The translations under genes were made by a program, and so were the position numbers. The notes under the pieces were generated by a model that ran no database searches, had not been told where the DNA came from, and saw nothing but the letters and a program-made list of their open reading frames with translations. Positions 33,362-37,139 of a DNA stretch of 37,139 nucleotides are shown here, one piece after another (position 1 is the first letter of the stretch; each line of letters starts with the position of its first letter). Source of the stretch: an uncultured Prevotellaceae bacterium (GTDB lineage Bacteria > Bacteroidota > Bacteroidia > Bacteroidales > Bacteroidaceae); the NCBI GenBank assembly GCA_946405805.1, contig CAMJIL010000022.1, positions 1-37,139 on the forward strand, given 5' to 3'.

Positions 33362-35887
33362 CTAAGGCAACTCACTCACTACTTTCTTATACACTCCATA
33401 CTTCAACTTTTCTATCACACCATCTTTTTGAAATCTAAGAATGGCACGCGAAGCAGCAGAACTAGAACATCCAAACACATCTATGACATGCTGCGTCTTA
33501 AACTCATCTGGCAACTTGCGGAAACACTCCTCATATCGAGAGGTACGACGACGCTGTATAAATTCCTTATTCTGGTCAGCGAAATAGTTATGTGCCATTT
33601 CTCCGAAAAAGAACTTCTGGCAGTTATACTGCACCTCCATTGCCAGGCGACACAGGCGTTTATCCATGTCGTCCATTGTCAGCGTTTTCTTTTCTTGCCA
33701 TTCCTGCCAATGTCTCATCAGGATGAATGGCAGCGAAATACCGATACCATAATATGGAATACGCTTCAACAACGTCCTGTCCGCTTTGTCATGGTTAAAC
33801 TCCGCTATCTCCATGTGACTTGACTGCCAGTCATAGGTCTCATCGTTCAAAGGTTCTATAGGCAATTCGCCTTCCACCTTATCCAGCCTGTAGGCCCAAT
33901 CCTTCAGAGTCTCATTAGCATACGGATCAATATCCTGCACACGTTTTGCCAAACCCTTGTCAGGCAGCGGTATCACCGCCAGACGTGTTGACATACCAGT
34001 ACCGAAATTCCTTTGGTTTACCTTTCTGTGCAAGGCATAAGGAGTACCCGTATAGATGAAGTTCCAGTAGATGTTAAACATACCTGTAAAACTCTCCTGA
34101 TTAGCATACATCTGTCCTTCCTCCTCGTTATGAAAGGCTTTCAGCTCCATTATCTCTCGGTCCTTCCAGTCACCACCCTTATTCTGTTTGGTGACGTTAT
34201 CCAGTTCCGCATCAAATGAGAACATATGCAGATTCATTTCCATGCCCTGCACCGTCTCAACGGCAGCATTCATGTGGCGTATAAACTCACCCGTAGCAGT
34301 TCTGGCAGGATGCACCCTGATACCCACAACAGGCCTTTTCAGGGCATCACCCTTCTGTGCCTTTGACGACGTAGTACGTTCCGTACGACCCTCCTTATAT
34401 CGGTTCACAGCATCTATCAGACAACTGTCAGCCTGTATCATCGGGTCTGCTATCTTCTTATAGAATTTCTCTATAATATTCTTTCCGGCACCGGGGTCAC
34501 CAATGATGAAGATGCAATAGTTCAGCCTACGCATTATCTCCGGTTCATACCAGAAGTGGTAATATGCCCTCGTCATAAGAGTACCAAACAAGGCAGCACT
34601 CGAGAACCATACCGCAGGCAACTTGTGAGGATGCACATTCAGGAACAGCTCCTTCATACAAGGATAATGCTTCGCCATCTCCTGCAACTCCGTAGCCCAA
34701 GCATCCAAAGGCAATGCAGCATAGATATCATCAGATGATGTCTGAGGGCTGATGTCTGAAGGCTTAGTGTCACTTGATTGGTCTGCTCCAGCATCTTTCA
34801 GCGCTTTTTGCAAACGCTTTGGAATGCCTTTCAGAAATTCGTAGCCCTGAGCACTCTTAACCGTCTGCGTCACATCCTCATTACGTTCCTCCACTATCTC
34901 CTTCACGAAAGGCGTCTCACGCAGAATAGCCTCTATCAGTTTCGGGTCATTATCCGTGATATACCTGAGGTGGTCAGCCAATACCAAAGAAGTGCGGTGT
35001 CTGTCACCCTGTTCTATCTTCTTTGTTCCCAGCCACGCCTCAATAATCTTGCTGTAAGGAACACCGTGATATTCCAGTTGAGAGTTGACAGGTGACAGGT
35101 GACAGGTGTTTTCGTTTTCGTTGGATAACTTTTCACTTTCCACTTTTAACTTTTCACTATCGGTAATAGTCGCCTGACTTTTACCGATTCTGTATTCTTC
35201 CCCATACTTCTCAGCAAATTCCTTATTCTCGTACGTAAACAGCCTATCCTCGTCAATAAAGATAATATCATCCATAGTAGTCAGGAAAGCACCTCTGCTT
35301 GCATCCTTGCAAGACTCGTCAGGATTCAGCCCCAACTTGCGAGAGAAGACAATCTGGTTATCAATCAGATTACCCACATCAGGGTCAGCAGTAAACACCA
35401 CCTTCAAACCATGCCCCGAAGGAGTCACATAAACCAAGACAATACGCTCCCTGTCCTCCTTAGACAACTTCTCGTAAGCCTCAATCCAAAGTTCGCGAAG
35501 CGATAGTTTAGAGTTGTTACCTGAAACCAGAAACTTGGAACCTGAAACCAGAGAACCCGCTGGGTTCTCGTCCACATGATCAAAGTCTATGACACACAAA
35601 CCATTCAGTTTACTTTCGCTCTGTTTGCGCCACATGCCATTCTTTGACACCTTCTCACGGAGTTGAAAATCCATGACATCCCTCTCCGAATAATTAAAGG
35701 TAGCGACGAATACCGCCAAAGGAAGGCCCTTCTTTTTCCTGTCATACTCCTTCTTGTCACCTTTCTCGTAAAGTTCTCGTGCCTTTTTTACGAGATTAAC
35801 AGTCTTGGGCGCCGTGACAAGCGCCCTAAACTGTTCAGCTGTAACTACTTCAGTTGGCACACCGAAGCTTCGTTGATAACAAAACAT
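33362..35887 (-). CDS. VirE/primase-like protein with DUF3987-type ATPase domain
   Basis: An 841-residue protein. The N-terminal part (about 1-230) fits the BT4734/VirE_N primase-like fold (LPLAVFVATFNYSERDV, LCVIDFDHVDE, YVTPSGHGLKVVF, KDASRGAFLTT). A PriCT-like helical region follows, then an ATPase domain with Walker A GDPGAGKN at 463-470, where Asn stands in the usual Thr/Ser place. The C-terminal 70 residues look like a winged helix (VIDVFGCSSSAASRAILRFQKDGVIEKLKYG). Such proteins occur on mobile elements and in chromosomal islands and probably serve replication. Three linkers (about 106-123, 243-271, 374-387) are encoded by short tandem repeats. ATG overlaps the upstream gene by 43 bases. 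Confidence 0.8.
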   Translation of the reverse strand: MFCYQRSFGVPTEVVTAEQFRALVTAPKTVNLVKKARELYEKGDKKEYDRKKKGLPLAVFVATFNYSERDVMDFQLREKVSKNGMWRKQSESKLNGLCVIDFDHVDENPAGSLVSGSKFLVSGNNSKLSLRELWIEAYEKLSKEDRERIVLVYVTPSGHGLKVVFTADPDVGNLIDNQIVFSRKLGLNPDESCKDASRGAFLTTMDDIIFIDEDRLFTYENKEFAEKYGEEYRIGKSQATITDSEKLKVESEKLSNENENTCHLSPVNSQLEYHGVPYSKIIEAWLGTKKIEQGDRHRTSLVLADHLRYITDNDPKLIEAILRETPFVKEIVEERNEDVTQTVKSAQGYEFLKGIPKRLQKALKDAGADQSSDTKPSDISPQTSSDDIYAALPLDAWATELQEMAKHYPCMKELFLNVHPHKLPAVWFSSAALFGTLMTRAYYHFWYEPEIMRRLNYCIFIIGDPGAGKNIIEKFYKKIADPMIQADSCLIDAVNRYKEGRTERTTSSKAQKGDALKRPVVGIRVHPARTATGEFIRHMNAAVETVQGMEMNLHMFSFDAELDNVTKQNKGGDWKDREIMELKAFHNEEEGQMYANQESFTGMFNIYWNFIYTGTPYALHRKVNQRNFGTGMSTRLAVIPLPDKGLAKRVQDIDPYANETLKDWAYRLDKVEGELPIEPLNDETYDWQSSHMEIAEFNHDKADRTLLKRIPYYGIGISLPFILMRHWQEWQEKKTLTMDDMDKRLCRLAMEVQYNCQKFFFGEMAHNYFADQNKEFIQRRRTSRYEECFRKLPDEFKTQHVIDVFGCSSSAASRAILRFQKDGVIEKLKYGVYKKVVSELP
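35076..35158 (-). repeat. In-frame heptamer arrays in the VirE-like gene
   Basis: TGACAGG three times (about 35086-35106), then ACTTTTC, ACTTTCC, ACTTTTA, ACTTTTC (about 35129-35156), both 7-bp. They encode the linker SEKLKVESEKLSNENENTC and following residues. A related array (CCTGAAACCAGAAACTTGG and on, 35520-35570) encodes SLVSGSKFLVSG and ends with a perfect GAGAACCC/GGGTTCTC hairpin. Confidence 0.9.
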
Positions 35888-36351
35888 TTATCTATCTTAC
35901 TTGTTAGATTGTATAACTCTCTCCTTACGTCAAGTAATCCTTTAGCATCGAAAGTGAGCCATGCCACAACCTTCTGTTCGCCCTTGTTTAGGCAAACCTT
36001 CACGTTAGGTTCATTCATCAGGAACTCCCCGTCAGGCATCTGTGGCTTTTCTATCTCAATATCCTTCGTCAGTTTCTCCAGTTCCTTGCGGAAGTAGGCA
36101 GCCTTGTCAGGCACATCCTCAGGACATTTCAATTCCACACACGTCAGAGGACTCTTACCCGAAGTGACATAGCGTTTACTCTTGCCAACCTTCTTCACAT
36201 CCTTCTGGATAGGCACACCCTGTGCCTGAGGTTCAACCTCTATCGAACCATCCTCATAAATACGAGTATTCGACTTATACGACTTCTGTAATTTCCTACG
36301 CGGAGCAGCGGTACCTTGTACCTCTTTCTCCTTAACATTCTTTTCAGCCAT
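35845..36351 (-). CDS. Conserved-looking hypothetical protein (168 aa)
   Basis: A 168-residue soluble protein. The first 65 residues are basic and look disordered (KEKEVQGTAAPRRKLQKSYKSN). The C-terminal 100 are mixed and likely folded (LTCVELKCPEDVPDKAAYFRKELEKL, NVKVCLNKGEQKVVAWLTFDAKGLLDVRRELYNL). I recognise no family. It overlaps the start of the VirE-like gene by 43 bases, so the two are very likely co-translated and may act together, for example the small protein as an accessory to the primase-like ATPase. That role is inference. Confidence 0.7.
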   Translation of the reverse strand: MAEKNVKEKEVQGTAAPRRKLQKSYKSNTRIYEDGSIEVEPQAQGVPIQKDVKKVGKSKRYVTSGKSPLTCVELKCPEDVPDKAAYFRKELEKLTKDIEIEKPQMPDGEFLMNEPNVKVCLNKGEQKVVAWLTFDAKGLLDVRRELYNLTSKIDKCFVINEASVCQLK

Positions 36352-36660
36352 CTTCTTAAATAATTTTTGAACACGAATTGCACAAATCTACACGAATTAT
36401 TATAATCTCACACAGATACCACAGAAACCACAGAAAGATTCGGACGGCTCTAGCCATAGATTTTAATCTCTGGCACAGGTGGTGATATATAATGCCGTCT
36501 GGAGAATACATTTTCCGAGCGGCATTCTTTATCTCCACCATAGCATAGTGACAAGTCACAATGCCCTGAGCCATCCGCATTGTCTTAATTCGCGTTAATT
36601 CGATTCATTCGTGGTTTATAAAATAATTTTCCGTGATTTCCGTGATTTCTGTGTGAACTA
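36352..36660. repeat. Intergenic repeat element with degenerate 9-mers and internal hairpin
   Basis: A 309-base gap with words ACACGAATT/CACAAATCTACACGAATT (36370-36398), CACAGATAC/CACAGAAAC/CACAGAAAG (about 36412-36438) and, at the other end, CCGTGATTT twice and CTGTGTG (about 36632-36655): the two ends carry related words in opposite orientation. The middle can fold (CCATAGATT/AATCTCTGG near 36453-36472). A 74-codon minus-strand frame (36580-36356, MRMAQGIVTCHYAMVEIKNA at its start) crosses it, but its last third is translated repeat. I leave it as possible, not called. Confidence 0.6.
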
Positions 36661-36954
36661 CTAAATCATGCAAATCTTATCCACATAAATTGTAGTCGCC
36701 TGCATCTGTTCCCCAGAGTTCTGGGATGTCCAGTTACGCACCACCATAGAACACTGCACCTTATAGAGGTGACTCTTGTCATACGTCGGGCAATTCACAG
36801 CCCTTTCGCCAGTTATCTCTCCGAGGAAGATGTCATAACCATCCGCCAATTTCAAGGTAACAGCATTCATCACCTTCTGTTCACCAGTCTTCTTGTCGGT
36901 GTAACTCTTTGTTTGCAGAGCAGACTGCTCCAAAATTCTTACGATTTTTTCCAT
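36661..36954 (-). CDS. Small hypothetical protein of the VirE neighbourhood (97 aa)
   Basis: A 97-residue protein beginning MEKIVRILEQSALQTKSYTDKKTG. It is a compact, strand-rich sequence (VMNAVTLKLADGYDIFLGEITG, YKVQCSMVVRNWTS, QATTIYVDKICMI). The alternating pattern would suit an OB-like or other small beta-barrel, which in a block with a primase-like protein could mean single-stranded DNA binding, but I see no aromatic signature that proves it. It reads in the same direction as the other accessory genes and is separated from them by the repeat element. The ATG at 36954 is the first in frame. Confidence 0.6.
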   Translation of the reverse strand: MEKIVRILEQSALQTKSYTDKKTGEQKVMNAVTLKLADGYDIFLGEITGERAVNCPTYDKSHLYKVQCSMVVRNWTSQNSGEQMQATTIYVDKICMI

Positions 36955-37139
36955 TGTTTTTAAATTGATTTAAATTTGAAGCATCCTTAAATCAAACTCC
37001 TTAATTTTCTTATCTTAACAAAAACCTAAAAGAACCCTTTTTGATGTTTGTAGTTCCGTTGGAACTTAGTGTCAAGTGCTATGCCTTTGTCTTTAAGAGC
37101 GAGCTCTCACGCCCAAGTCACATCCCTTACCACATAACT
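36955..37139. other. Gene-free end of the window
   Basis: No coding frame is convincing. I see a small GTTCC/GGAAC hairpin near 37055-37067 and a GAGCGAGCTC palindrome-like stretch near 37098. No TAnnTTTG element for the 97-residue gene is clear. Confidence 0.5.

Noticed and set aside
36356..36580. A 74-codon minus-strand frame in the accessory gap
   Set aside because: The C-terminal third is translated 9-bp repeat (FLWFLWYLCE and on); I cannot show that the first two thirds are a gene.

Overview
The window looks like a chromosomal segment from a member of the Bacteroidales, most likely Prevotella or a close relative. The evidence is repeated promoter elements of the Bacteroidetes type (TTTG, about 20 nt, then TAnnTTTG), homologs of the Bacteroides RprX/RprY two-component system, a GH106-type glycosidase, a Bacteroidetes-style ArgE, a VirE/DUF5675 gene neighbourhood, and the B12-dependent methylmalonyl-CoA mutase of the succinate-propionate pathway. 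The species assignment is inference; no rRNA gene is present.

Layout. 2-3837 (+): the end of mutA, then mutB, recF and a DUF721 gene, all overlapping or nearly so. 3917-8540 (+): a promoter, rprX, rprY, a sugar nucleotidyltransferase and guaA in one tight run, closed by a strong terminator shared with the convergent gene. 8553-11583 (-): an NhaC-type antiporter and a membrane-anchored AraC regulator. 11767-16490 (-): acyl-CoA synthetase, prfB, an unlisted 50-residue membrane peptide, a CYTH protein and a ComEA-like helix-hairpin-helix protein. 16515-16563: two overlapping divergent promoters. 16594-26475 (+): a six-gene, translationally coupled signalling operon. 26584-29972 (-): rlmH, a GH106-like glycosidase and tRNA-Lys(CTT). 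30129-32534 (+): phosphohexomutase and a small ECF-S-like membrane protein. 32733-36954 (-): an accessory block with a DUF5675 protein, a VirE/primase-like ATPase and two small conserved-looking proteins.

The most interesting system is the operon at 16594-26475. It encodes a response regulator fused to a SpoIIE/RsbU-type PP2C phosphatase, a membrane-anchored coiled-coil/beta-propeller protein, a periplasmic-propeller sensor kinase, a small soluble kinase, a TonB-dependent receptor with a TPR-like front domain, and an ArgE-type deacylase. The sensor kinase has lost its phosphoacceptor His (Asp547) but keeps an intact ATPase domain. The soluble kinase keeps its His (His23) but has no sensor and a degenerate F-box. 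The two defects are complementary, which suggests an obligate heteromeric kinase that feeds the phosphatase-type regulator.

A second theme is a set of unrelated short repeats that almost all have a 7-bp period. They fill most intergenic gaps and have also entered coding sequence: linkers of the VirE-like and HHH proteins and the signal peptide of the glycosidase.
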